A stretch of DNA of 64,000 nucleotides, from positions 23,518,000 to 23,581,999 of the forward strand of contig JAVTVX010000013.1 of assembly GCA_033439265.1 (NCBI GenBank). Direction: 5' to 3'. This document shows, in pieces, positions 40,700 through 52,380 of the stretch (within the stretch, counting starts at the first letter, position 1; every line of letters begins with the position of its first letter). The position numbers and the translations under genes are program-made. The DNA is from Dillenia suffruticosa (lineage: Eukaryota; Streptophyta; Magnoliopsida; Dilleniales; Dilleniaceae). The notes under the pieces were generated by a model that saw only the letters and a program-made list of their open reading frames with translations, was not told the DNA's origin and did no database searches.

Positions 40700-43640
40700 C
40701 TATGTATGGGGGCTTTCGTATTGGAGTACATTAAATCGTCCTAAGATTTTTGTACCTTTCTAACTTCAACGCATAAAAATATTTGATTTTTAATGTAATA
40801 GTAACGTGGGGCAGTGCTTTAGCTTTGACGGGGTCTCTAAATTCGAAGGACGACTTACCAGCCGGTTGGTGTCTCTTGACCATCCATTAGGACCCCACGC
40901 TCATTTTTTTCTTATAATTTCTATAAATAAGTACAAAAATTGTATATCAGATTGAAAAAACTCTTGAAAACTATTCATGGAGAATGAGTTTTTTAATAAT
41001 ATCAAATTTAAGGTCTTAAAAAAAAGAACAAATTCTTTTGCCTAATATTCTAATGTCTCTAAGAGACAGTTTAATGATACAAACTCATCTCTTCCAATCT
41101 AGTGATTTCAGGTTCAAATCCTTATAAAAAAAAAAAATTGTTTTTGCTTATAATTAAATTAAATTATTAGTTTGTCGTTTGGGGTGTATTTTTCTTGTTT
41201 CTTACCTAATGTTCTAAGTCCTCGTGAAGTTTCTATGATTTTATGGTCATGTTTTTTTTTCCATGATTGGGATATGGGGTCTACTCTTCTCTCTTGCCCA
41301 TGGCAGGAGCCTCTGCTCCTTAGGTTTTGAGCCACGTCATATCTTAAACCGCAAACAAGAAAAATTCACGACAAATAATATTACTAAACAACCCCCCGAA
41401 AAAACATGGCAAAACTCGATATACCCTTGCCTATTGATCATGGATTTCATCCTACGGTGAATATGTTTTAGTACTGATAAAGGCTATTATTGCACACAAT
41501 AGTAATTTTACTGTACAAAAACCCACTTAATTAATCTTTGGCAATTTTAAAAACTTAAAAAAAAAAAAACTCATAAAAATTAGCACGTAACATTCTACTA
41601 GTGTAAAAAAAAAAAAAAAAAAAAAACCAAAAGTTTTTGGAAAATATATTTTCCATTTATATTCGGGAAATAGTAGATTTTTAGTTATTTGCATTTTTCA
41701 AATAACGTGTGAAGTGAACTTATTACTATTTCGAAAAACGATTTGAGCTTCCGCAACCAAAAAACAAATACAGGTTTCTATCAACTTTTGGCCCAATGCT
41801 CGATTGATGGTAATCCACAACATTTGTCAAGATCATTATTTAAAAAAAAAAAAAAAGATGGCAAAAACAATTAGTATTATTTTAAATTATTATAAAAATC
41901 TTCACGTCAATATCTAATTTAAGCGAGTCCATCACGGCTGGAGTCGTGAGGCCATGTTTGTGAGCGCAACGGAATTCGATGGGTCAGCTTACAACTATTA
42001 AAGAAAGATTAAGAAAATTAAAAATAATACCATCTGTTAACTGGAGAGGTTCGTTCCCAGGTTGACATCGAAAAATGCAGTCGACTGCCGCGTGTGATTC
42101 GATCTCAGGGTGCAGGAAAAGTCAGCTGACTTTGGGGAGGCCGCACCATATTACACGCACAATACACGACAATGGACGAATGTATCTGGCTGTTCCTCGG
42201 ACCTAAAACTAAGACTTAAAATCAACTTAATAAGACATGCCTTGTAAAGATTAATAATTGACACTGACTAATTAAGCCAAATTCTTTTCTTCTTTTGAGT
42301 TTCAGGATGGGTTTGGCCTGCTCAAATATGAGTGAGAAGGGCCTTTAAATTGCCATGCACGGCAGGAATGTTTTCATTGCCCATGACTTTTCTTTTGTTT
42401 GATGTCTGGAAATGTATGATAGGTTTTCTGTTTAATTTTGTCTGCCCTTTTGTTTTTGTTTTTGTTTTTTTTTTTTTTTTTTGGGGGTGAGGTGAGGTGC
42501 CCTTTTGTTTTCCTTCAATTGTTTAAAGTAAATACTAAATAGGGCGGTATGCATCCCTTGTTTCTATACTTCGATAGATATCGAATGGGAATAAGTGTGA
42601 TAATATACTTATCACATTATTTTTTTGAATTATAATTTTAAATATATATTATATTATATTTTTTAATGTAAATATATTGTTTGACACTCGGTTTTATTCT
42701 TGTTTTTTATCATTTATTTTTTAATAGAAATATAAATTAAAAGTCTTGATACTTAACATTGGTATTTTGTGATTAAACTTGTTAAATTGTTCATAATTAT
42801 TGGGATGGGAGTGCTACTCCTTAATATTCTTTCCTTGTTTGTCGGATGTCCCGTCTACAGCGACGACGCCTGTCATCCAAGCTGCAATGGTTAGTGTTGC
42901 TTTCTTGTGCTTAGGTTGTAATGGCACCTTAGATACACCCAAAAATTAATCTAAATGAGATTTTTTTTAATTAGATAAATTACAAATACATATACAAACA
43001 AGTAAGTCATATTGTAAATGGAGATTGAATAGAAAAATACCATATTTACAAGCGTAATACAATAAATTCATTAATTAAGAATTTGTATTGAATTATAGAC
43101 TAAAGAAGAAATCTATGGTGTTTATAAGAAGTTTTTCCTTTGTCAATTGACATGGGACAAAATATGCATATACATCAAGAACAATTTTTTATTACATAAA
43201 TCATAATTGAATATAAAATATTGTAAATAAATCTAAATATGTAGTTATATTCGGTTTGGGATCCTTTATTTGAATTTGGATGAAGATTTTTTTTTTCGTA
43301 AATCGATTAGTATTTTGAGTTATATTTTGATTAATTCAATTCAAATGTTATCGGATTCAAATTAAAATAACGAATCTAACATCCTTATTCACTATTCCAA
43401 CTCCGTTGGTTTATTTTTTTTTTTATACCATACTAACCAGTATCTAGAGTCATGTCTCGACTGATCTGGTCTGATACTTGTAATGGTCTATTTAAGGGGA
43501 CTATTTTCTAATATAATCTGCTCCATGTCAAAGTTGTAAATCAAATTTAAAATTTTAATTAAGAGAATTAGTATTATATTTTATTAAACCAACCGGCAAT
43601 CGGGTGTTCTGATGGTTTATTTGAACGGAGATAATTAGCC
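40700..43640. other. Intergenic spacer without recognised genes
   Basis: Mostly AT-rich with long A or T runs at 41590-41620 and 42460. A more GC-rich patch at 41920-42200 contains two perfect palindromes. At 43440-43640 there is a weak relative of sequence at 37740-37880 (shared 'gtctc-act-at-tgg' and 'ata-tctgct' order). No coding sequence is supported. Confidence 0.6.
42077..42133. repeat. Two perfect palindromes 30 bp apart
   Basis: GCAGTCGACTGC at 42077-42088 and AAAGTCAGCTGACTTT at 42118-42133 are each identical to their reverse complement, and both contain AGTC and GACT half-sites. No adjacent gene lies within 1.8 kb. Confidence 0.8.
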
Positions 43641-43768
43641 TCTTTATGGTGCCTGGCTCTGGACTAGCTTGGGATATCCAAGTCCGTGGCCCACTAGCAC
43701 TAAAACAGATGACCCAGAATAGGCCCGTAAGAAGTAAATGGGCCACAAGATCTCTTAGCAGGTCCATT

Positions 43769-43815
43769 ATATTCCAGGCCTCTATGTACCAAAAAAAAAA
43801 ATATTCCAGGCCTCT
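43769..43815. mobile_element. Insertion scar: 17-bp A-tailed fragment between 15-bp direct repeats
   Basis: ATATTCCAGGCCTCT occurs at 43769-43783 and 43801-43815. The 17 bp between them read 'atgtacc' plus ten A, matching the 3' end of the SINE-like family ('gtacc' plus poly-A at 37.5 and 56.7 kb). This looks like an extremely 5'-truncated retroposon in the FBPase upstream region. Confidence 0.75.
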
Positions 43816-44007
43816 TCCCTCTCCCAAAGGGGGCGAGGGAGGGGGCGAGATTACAACCAACAAGCATCGCAAAGTAAGATAAGTGGGTCCCAACATTAGC
43901 GAAATCTCTTCTGGCCTTTCATTCTCCTCAATTCCAAACCTTCTAATTTCATCCAATGAACAAAAAACGCAATTCCCAAACTTAGCATACAGAAGAAAAA
44001 AATAATC

Positions 44008-45656
44008 ATGGCAGCTGCAATATCAGCAGCAGCAACTGCAATATCATCCTCATCATCTTCTCGGCTACTTCTCTTCTCAAACTCCGCTTCAGTCTGTCAA
44101 CTGATTACCCCTTTTCGCCTTAAAGTCTCCGAAGCCAAATCATGTATCCCCTCATCATCATCACCACTGACTAGCAAGAGAAGGCATGGTGTTCCGTGCA
44201 TGGCAGTGGGGACAACAGAGGCAGAGACGAAGAAGACTGGATATGAGATTCAAACACTGACTAGTTGGCTGCTTAAGCAGGAACAAGCTGGTGTGATTGA
44301 TGCAGAGCTCACCATTGTCATTTCTAGTATTTCCATGGCTTGTAAGCAGATTGCTTCTCTTGTTCAGAGGGCTAGCATCTCTAATCTAACCGGTGTTCAG
44401 GGTGCAGTCAACGTTCAAGGAGAGGCTCAGAAGAAGCTTGATGTTGTCTCCAATGAGGTCGGTCTTTCATTCTACCTCTTTAACTTTGTTTTCTTTGTAA
44501 ACATGTAACATGAAACATATGCATTGTGGGTTAAGTCCTACGTGTTTTGTTTTGACACGCAAAACGCTCCAAAATTATGATGCGAAAAGAAAAATACTAA
44601 TGAATTAGAGTACAATTGCTAGCAACAAGACTCGGAATCCAATTTCTAGATATGTACTGGCAGGTGTTTTCCAATTGCTTGAGATCAAGTGGAAGGACCG
44701 GAATCATAGCATCAGAGGAAGAAGATGTGCCTGTTGCAGTGGAAGAGAGCTATTCGGGCAACTATATTGTGGTGTTTGACCCGCTTGACGGATCATCCAA
44801 CATCGATGCTGCTGTGTCTACTGGGTCTATCTTTGGAATTTACAGCCCTAATGATGAGTGCCTCGCAGACACTAGCGATGACACAGCGGTATTAGTACAA
44901 TCCTGCCTTATGTTTGATACAATTGAAAAATACTAGGAATAGTCCTAATCCAACCTTAACTGTTTGATGAACTGCAAAATGCAGCTTAGCAGTACTGAGC
45001 AGAGATGCGTGGTGAACGTTTGTCAACCAGGTAGCAACCTTCTTGCTGCAGGCTACTGTATGTACTCGAGCTCTGTGATCTTTGTTCTCTCTGTTGGAAA
45101 AGGAGTTTCCGCATTTACCCTAGACCCGATGTATGGTGAATTTGTGTTAACTCAAAAGAACTTACAAATACCAAAGGCTGGAAAAATTTATGCATTCAAT
45201 GAGGGAAATTACCAATTGTGGGATGATAAGTTGAAGAAGTACATTGATGACCTTAAAGACCCTGGTCCTAGTGGGAAGCCCTATTCAGCCAGATATATTG
45301 GAAGCTTGGTAGGTGACTTTCATCGGACACTGCTCTATGGGGGAATTTACGGGTACCCAAGAGATAAAAAGAGCAAAAATGGAAAGCTGAGGCTTTTGTA
45401 TGAGTGTGCACCAATGAGCTTTATAGTGGAGCAAGCAGGAGGCAAAGGCTCAGATGGTCATCAAAGAATACTAGACATCCAACCTACAGAGGTAAGATAA
45501 ATATTTTTTGTTGTTCGAGTCAAGCATGAAGTTTACTAGTAGCGTGCACAAAATAATGTGGTTGGTTTTTTGGTAATATAACAGATTCATCAGCGCGTTC
45601 CTCTTTATATTGGAAGCGTGGAGGAAGTGGAGAAATTGGAGAAGTACTTGGGTTGA
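44008..45656 (+). CDS. cpFBP1: Chloroplast fructose-1,6-bisphosphatase, redox-regulated
   Basis: Hydrolyses fructose-1,6-bisphosphate to fructose-6-phosphate in the stroma (Calvin-Benson cycle). Four exons, 44008-44457, 44664-44888, 44985-45491 and 45585-45656, join in phase and give 417 residues. Residues 1-70 are Ser/Ala-rich, a typical plastid transit peptide, with mature protein likely starting near [10 protein letters not shown]. The metal-binding DPLDGSSN motif lies at 189-196. The plant-specific regulatory loop is present with all three thioredoxin-sensitive cysteines (C216 in NDEC, C233 in EQRC, C238 in VVNVC), which identifies the redox-regulated plastid isoform rather than the cytosolic or loop-less forms. 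Later motifs include [24 protein letters not shown] and [16 protein letters not shown]. The start ATG is followed directly by the transit peptide. Confidence 0.97.
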
Positions 45657-46586
45657 AGAAGATGTGAAAAAAGTTAGAATAAGTTTTTGTTTATAAAATT
45701 CTGTCCTGATTGAAATACTCTTTGTAATGGAATCCAAGGATGCTTGGAGGGGCCTCTAAGTAGTCAGTTTTGATGTTGCTCTTTTAGATCAATTGTAAAG
45801 ATTGAGAAATTCATGGAAGGAAAGGGTTAAGCTCTTCAATTAATTCTTGTAAGCATCCCTATGTGATGGTATTGATGTCACACTAGATTGATTCATGCAG
45901 CACAAGAAATCCGGAACTTTAATCGATAACTCATGTTTAAGCTACTTAGTACATTTGACCCTGAAATTACAAATACACTACCAGTTTTCCTGTAAATTTG
46001 AAGACAAAACAAATCCATGAAAATTCACATCCCCAACTTTTCCCACCATAGATCACAAAGTGAAGATGATACCAGTGTCAATCATCAACTTTGAGTTTTT
46101 ACAGAAAAGTTTGTATTAATATTATAAGCAATTTTCATATAATTTATCAGTGTATTCGAAAATTTAATTTGTTCTTTTTTTCTATTTTCTGGTGTTTACA
46201 CAAGAACATAAGGGGCCATTACCCCCTCCCCCAAGTTCTTCCTTTTGGCGTATTATATTCAAGTGGTCACCTGGCTTGCCATCTCCAAGCATGCTAAAGC
46301 CTAAGGTGTGGCCCCCCAATTTCTCTTAGCTGAATTTACAATCACAAAACAAAAGCCAACTACATAAGGAAAACAAAGAGAAGGGGAGATTAATGTCTAG
46401 TTGGTCCAGTGGCCGGATACTAATATCCTTTAAATAAAATGTCAGGTTAGAATTTCTTGTGCGGAGAAAAAAGGTGTAAGGAAAGTTTTGTTTTTAAGAG
46501 TTTAACCCGATTCAAACCAGATTTAATCAAACCCAAAGTCAATATTTTATTACAAAAAAAAGACACAAAGAGGGGGAGAGAGAGAG
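45657..46586. other. Spacer between the FBPase gene and its broken copy
   Basis: Holds the FBPase 3' UTR and AT-rich sequence. A tRNA-like stretch near 46393-46470 ('tctagttggtccagtggccg' and a degenerate B-box) may be a SINE head, but support is weak. Confidence 0.45.
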
Positions 46587-48163
46587 ATGGTTGAAGCAAT
46601 GCTCTCCTCACCATCTCCCCAGGCTGAAAACCCTTCACTCATTTCCCTCCACATTCAGCCACAACAAAACCAACTGAAACAATGCCATTTTACAGTCTGG
46701 AATCAGATGTGAAGCAGTTGGATTATCAGATTCACAGGCTAGGATCAATAGGAAGACTCGCTTTGAAATCGATAACTTGACCACATGGCTACTAAAGCAA
46801 GAACAGGCTGGTTCCATAGATGCAGAGATCACAATAGTTCTTTCAAGCATATCCTTAGCCTGCAAACAAATCGCTTCACTGCTTCAAAGATCCAGCGTAA
46901 TCAATCTCACGGGTCTTCAGGGTACTGTCAATGTCCAAGGTGAAGACCAGAAGAAACTTGACATTATCTCCAATGAGGCTGGCATTGGTCTTGTTATTAT
47001 TTTCTGTCTCAAATTTTATGCATTTCTTCTTGACCTCTTGGATTAAAAAAAAATTGATGGTTGTTTAAGCTCAAATTGAATATTTTGATCATCCTAGCAG
47101 CTGTTTTGCAACTGCCTAAGATCAAGTGGGCGGACAGGAAACATAGCATCTAAGGAAGATGTCCCCATTGCAGTTGAAGAGACCTACTCTGGGAACTATA
47201 TTGTTGTTTTTTATCCCATTGATGGATTAGCCAACATTGATCCCGCCTTAACCACCGGATCCATATTTGGAATTTATGGACCTAATGAACAATGCCTTCT
47301 TGATATCAAAGATGAGACCACGGTTCCAAAGCAGCAACATTTTTTTTCTTGAGGTTTCTCCATTCTAACCAAAATTTTCAAGGTAGGGATTTTTTAAGAG
47401 GGGCAAAAAAACTTCATTAACCATGTCCAAAATTTTTCATAAGAAATTATGTGGAGCTTTGAGTGCCAATGACTTAAAATGTTCAAGTATTTAACAAAAT
47501 GCAGCTTGATCAAGCAAAGCAAAAATGTCATCAGTGTTTGCCAGCCGGGAAGCAAATTACTGGCTGCTGGTTATTGCCTATATTCAAGCTCAGTTGTCTT
47601 TACACTATCAATAGGCAAAGGGGTTTATGCTTTCACCTTGGATACAAACTATGGGGAAGTTGTTCTAACCCATGAAGATATTAAGATACCTAAGAAAGGT
47701 AAGATCTACTCGTTTAATGAAGGAAATTATGATTTGTGGGAGGAGAAGTTGAAGAGTTGCCTCAGTCACCTTAGACAGCCAGGAGCTAATGGGAAGCCCT
47801 ATTCTGGCCATTACATAGGCTGCCTGGTCGGTGAAATCCACAGGATGCTGCTTGTTGGTGGTATCTATGGGAACCCAAAGAATACAAATAGCAAGCAGGG
47901 CAACCTCAGGCTCTATATGAGTGTGCACCAATGAGCTTTCTAGTGGAACAAGCCGGTGGGAAAGCAATAGATGGTCATCGGAGAATACTTGACATCAAAC
48001 CACAGGAGGTAAGGACTACTAATGAGTCAAATAATGATCACTCAGCTCCAACTTTGAAATGATGATATTTGCAGGTTCTACTCTTTTGCAGATTCACCAG
48101 CATACACCAATATTCATTGGAAGTCCTAACAAAGTAGAGAAACTGGAAAAGTACCTGGCTTGA
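46587..48163 (+). pseudogene. Chloroplast FBPase tandem copy, disabled
   Basis: Exon order matches the intact gene: exon 1 about 46700-46977, exon 2 47101-47322, exon 3 47505-48008, exon 4 48092-48163. The defects are independent. The putative transit-peptide frame from 46587 does not connect in frame to the conserved part. The exon 1 donor is GC instead of GT. The metal-binding motif DPLDGSSN has become YPIDGLAN (Tyr codon at 47212-47214), losing a catalytic Asp and both Ser. About 2 bases are missing near 47526-47531, shifting the frame at the regulatory EQRC cysteine. One base is missing near 47913, so the frame ends in a stop before the YECAPMSF motif. The remaining sequence is still close to the parent ([23 protein letters not shown]), so it is a fairly recent or slowly decaying duplicate. 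Confidence 0.9.
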
Positions 48164-48524
48164 TAGTCACAGCGGCGCTGATAACTTGTAATTTCATTTC
48201 ATTCCATTCTATAAATTAAATGAGTGTCTAGAACAACTACCATCAAATTGTTGAATTCTGTATGTTACGAGCAATGAATGTCAAATTTTCCAACTCTAAA
48301 ATTGAAGGGTAGGACTAGATATTAAAAACCTACAAACTTAAAAGTTTGTCTGGCCACAAAAAGCATTAATCTGCAACTTGCGAAAATAAATCAAAAGTCT
48401 AAATCTAGAATCCAACCCATATAAGTTTTTGTAAGTGCTTGGACTGTGTTAAAAAAGAATTTGTGAGTGCTTTACTGGTTCCATGACAGCCTAAGATTGA
48501 TCTTGATCTTGGTTGTTTGACTCA

Positions 48525-51295
48525 TCATCCACTTGAAGTTAAATTTTCCCGATCCAAAGAAGAGCTCCTTCGACTTTTTGCTGCAATTATACAACACGAA
48601 GAGAAGCAGATTAGTAATTTTGTATTCTTTGCAAAGAAAAGAACCTCAACGGAATGGGTTGTTACCTGGACTCAATATCCTTATGCATTTAGTTACGGAT
48701 TTCACTGAGGTGAGAGTATCTGAACCTGTAATCATATAGACAGAATGTCAGAATGATATCTAAAATCGTAAATCATGGAAAGCATAGGGCAAGTAAAATT
48801 GTACATATACTACCTAGTGTCATCATATCCTTCTCAGCTAGAACTTCAGTTACCGTTGATGAATACTCAGATAAAATTTGACTTTTCCCTTGATTATCAT
48901 CCTCCGCTCCATTGGGAGACCTGCTCAAGTAGACAAGGTGAGAACTGGAAAAGAAAAATACAGATGATCTTTGGCCATGCCTGGATGGAAAAAAATAAAA
49001 TCCTGGAGAAAGACAATACCTAGAGACAGAACTAAGAGAGGCACCCGGCTCCTGCTGGCTAGTACAATTTAATTCTTTGCAGCCAATGTCAAAGTCAACA
49101 AGCAGATCATCAATGGAGAAATCTGGACCGAAAATATCAAGATTAGGAAAATCCATGTCAAATATCTCGTCATCCTTGTCGGCCTCAGATGTTGAATTTC
49201 CACATGCTAAAGTTGTTGGAGCATCAGAACCATCAAAATCTAGTCTGCCTTTAACATGACCTCTCTTGCTTAACTTCTTCATCTTAACTGGAGAGGAGAC
49301 ACAGTGGTTCCTCTCCATATAGTAAGCTTTTTGCTTGCAAGGGCTGACTATAACAGCAGTCTCAGTAGAAATTATGGTGCAGTTTTGCGGTTTGATTTTT
49401 TTAGGAGTGCACATCTTAACTGAATTAGCATTCGAAGAAATCTCCAGTGGTGAAATGGATTTATCACTTTGGGAGGAACATGATTGTGGAGGTGTCTTGG
49501 GACCAGAAGAACTAGACTTAGTTGGTGGGGATGTAGAAGGCTGGTTAAACAAACTCTTAGCAACTCCAGACTTCTGAAATGATGACTCAACGGGAATGCT
49601 ATTGAGTCTTGGTGATTGCGCTCTGGGACATTGCTGAAAATTATCTTGGCTATTCAATGCATGAGAAGATTGTGGCAGCATAGCAGGGCCTGCAGGAGAC
49701 AAAGGAATCTTAAAAAAATTAATTGACTCGCATAAAAGATGCACATTTATGTGCGGCAATAGAAAAGCTTAAAATTTTTTCCATATATATTGTTTCCTGC
49801 AAATAACTCAAAACTCACCTGGTACAATTGAACTACCATCCTCAGTTGGCAACTGTTTAGAGGCCGAGGGTGTACACAGTTTTTTTGCATCTGGTGCATC
49901 TGAAACAGCACTTGAAGACTTCCTCTTGGATGTTGATGATCCTGAGCCTCTTGTCCTTCTGGGAGGATTTCGCACACAGCTCAAAGTAGGAGTTCTATTA
50001 ATTTGGAATCCTGATCACATGAAGTGGATCACAACCCTGAAACTAGTCTTGTACTAAATATTGATGCTGACAGAAATTCAAGTTCCTAATTGCAGCTCAT
50101 GACAGAACTTCATGGAGTTCAATTGCGTCTTTTATAGTACATATCAGTTGTTACAATTGTGTAGCTCCCATATGCAACATTGCGGGAAAAGCTATTATTC
50201 CTTTGAAGACAGACATCTCGAGCATTAAACCAAGAAATGTGGGGGATTTGAGGGGGAGGAATAAAAGGAGAAATCAGAAGGGGAGCAATGGAAAAAAAGG
50301 GGGGAAAAAAAGACTCGAAAATAGTTTAAAACCCAGAGATGGTCCAATTCAAGAAATGGGCCAAAAATTTTGCCGGTGACATGACTGGGCGATGACAAAT
50401 ACAGTTCAGTCCGTTAGAATATAATCTGGTCAGAGGCATTTGACAAAATGCAACATTGAAAGTCAACGTGCTCCTCAGTTCAATGGATTTAAACCTTCAG
50501 TGGCCCAATAAGATTTGCCACTGATTAATGACCAGCTAAGAGACATCAATGTTATGCCCTAGTGCTTCAATGACCCAAATCTATTATGCACTTCTTACTC
50601 ATTTGCAGTACTGACAACACTGACATAAAATACACGACATAGTCAAAATCCAATTAATCCTTTTCAGTAGATTCATGAACATTATAATCCAGTTCAACAT
50701 AAGTAGCAAATTAACAAAATGTGAAACTAAAAGCAAAAGAGTAAACAAAAAGACGGTACCTGCTGCAGGAGACGCGACATTTTGGTCTAGCCGAGGAACC
50801 AGCACCATGGATCTTGACACAGCAGTCGGCATTGGCAGAGGAGTAGACCCACTTGAATAATTATAGACATTCATAACATCTTGCATTCCTTGAAGCAGTT
50901 TCTGAACCCTGCACTTTTCCTGTTCAAGCCTACACTTCTCTTGATCCACCATCACCTTTTGCTCTTTCAAACATATGTACTCATCCAACATATCTCCCAA
51001 ACTTAACAAACTCTTCGGAGCCTATAAAATCAGACCCTCCCCCAACATCAAAATCAAATATGACCCGGATGAGAAAAAGAGGAGAGAGAAAATGGGTATT
51101 GCTTACCTCGCGAAGTGGAGACTTGGAAATGAGAGAGGAAGCTTCGGATCTAAAAGTAGAGCGGGTCTCATGGAAGTTGTTGTCGGAGAGATATCGGTCG
51201 ACGATGAATGCGATTTGAACTGGCGTGATTTTGCCTTTGCCGAAGTTGTAGTTGTTGTCTGCTGCCTTCTTCGTTTTGTTGCTCTGCTTTGCCAT
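48525..51295 (-). CDS. LisH-domain protein with conserved acidic C-terminal region, function unknown
   Basis: Seven exons join in phase: 51295-51107, 51021-50760, 50010-49819, 49689-49020, 48944-48814, 48725-48666 and 48580-48525, giving 519 residues. An ATG 24 bp upstream (51319) is also in frame; I prefer 51295 because the conserved Lys-rich start follows it. Residues about 22-56 (ITPVQIAFIVDRYLSDNNF) form a LisH dimerisation motif, followed by a short charged coiled coil at about 75-105 with two EQEKCR-type units. The middle is Ser/Pro-rich with basic patches (PPRRTRGSGSS, TSKRK) that could be nuclear signals. Near residues 390-415 lies a strongly acidic/hydrophobic stretch, FDMDFPNLDIFGPDF then DDLLVDFD, resembling an activation or docking surface. 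Nuclear scaffold or co-regulator is an inference only. It is divergent from the pTAC13 gene. Confidence 0.85.
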
Positions 51296-52380
51296 CTTCG
51301 TGATGGGGAAGAAGGTCAACGAAAGAGACGACGAATGGGATATAAAAAAGAAAAAACCTAGATCCGAACAGAAGAAGAGAGAGATTTTAACGGGAGGGTT
51401 TATGAAGGATGCAAACGGCGGGAGTTTTTGAAATTTTCAGAAGAGAATCAGATATGGAGTTTGTGAAAATAAGCGGGCAAAATTGGGTGGGACTACTCTT
51501 TTATGTTTCTAGTTTAAGCGGTTTCGTTACTTTTCCTGTTTGAGTTAAGAATAGTGGGACCCACGTACTTTAGGTTTGATTAGATTTATAATTTTTGCTG
51601 TTAATAACGTTAGAGGGCAAAGAATAATTTTCTGCTGCTTAAATATATCAAATTAGTATAATAAAATTCAAGCCCATTATTTGTTAAAATTCATACCCAT
51701 TTAAATTCTCATACTTATCACTCAAATGACCGATTCTAAATTATTGAAATTAAAACTCAGTTTGTTGTTATTATTTTTGTTAATATAAATTTTTTCATGA
51801 AGTTAATATATTTAATTTATATATATTAAATTAAATTCATTAATTAATTAATATCCTTACAAATTTTATATAGTAAAAATTTTGAATTCAAATTATCCCT
51901 TCACGGTTGATCTTCCTCTATTCTACTTAAGAAATTCAATTTCTCTCCTTTGGGCATGGAATATCTCTGTTTTTTATTTTAAGTAATTTAAAATTTCTAA
52001 ATAAATGAATTTATTTTAGAATTCAGTAATATTAAATGGATTAAATAGTTAATAACCAAATAAATCAAGTTCTATGTTTTAATATATTAGCAGATAATTT
52101 AATATTTTTTAAAAAATATTAGAATATACTAAGATAAAATATCATGAAGATTTTAATATACGCTTTATGTGGTAATTAAATGTTAAAGCTTGAAAGAATG
52201 AGATAAGATATCATACAATTAATAAAAATAATATAATTTATAATTTTGCGAATTAGAACAATTGAAACCAAGCCCACCATCGTTTTCATATCCATGCCCG
52301 TTTTCAAGCAACTACAAAAGCCGCAAAAGTCGAAGGCGAAAAACGCATCGTTTCCCACGGCCAAATCTCAAGAGAGGAAG
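51296..52380. promoter_or_regulatory. Divergent intergenic promoter region, LisH gene / pTAC13
   Basis: About 1.1 kb separates the two start codons. The LisH side (to about 51550) is less AT-rich; the middle is very AT-rich with no repeat or coding signal; the pTAC13 side has an upstream in-frame ATG at 52294. The head-to-head arrangement allows shared control, but no shared element can be shown here. Confidence 0.5.

Noticed and set aside
46393..46470. Possible tRNA gene
   Set aside because: A tRNA-like A-box region is present but the B-box is degenerate and no cloverleaf could be drawn; at best a SINE head.
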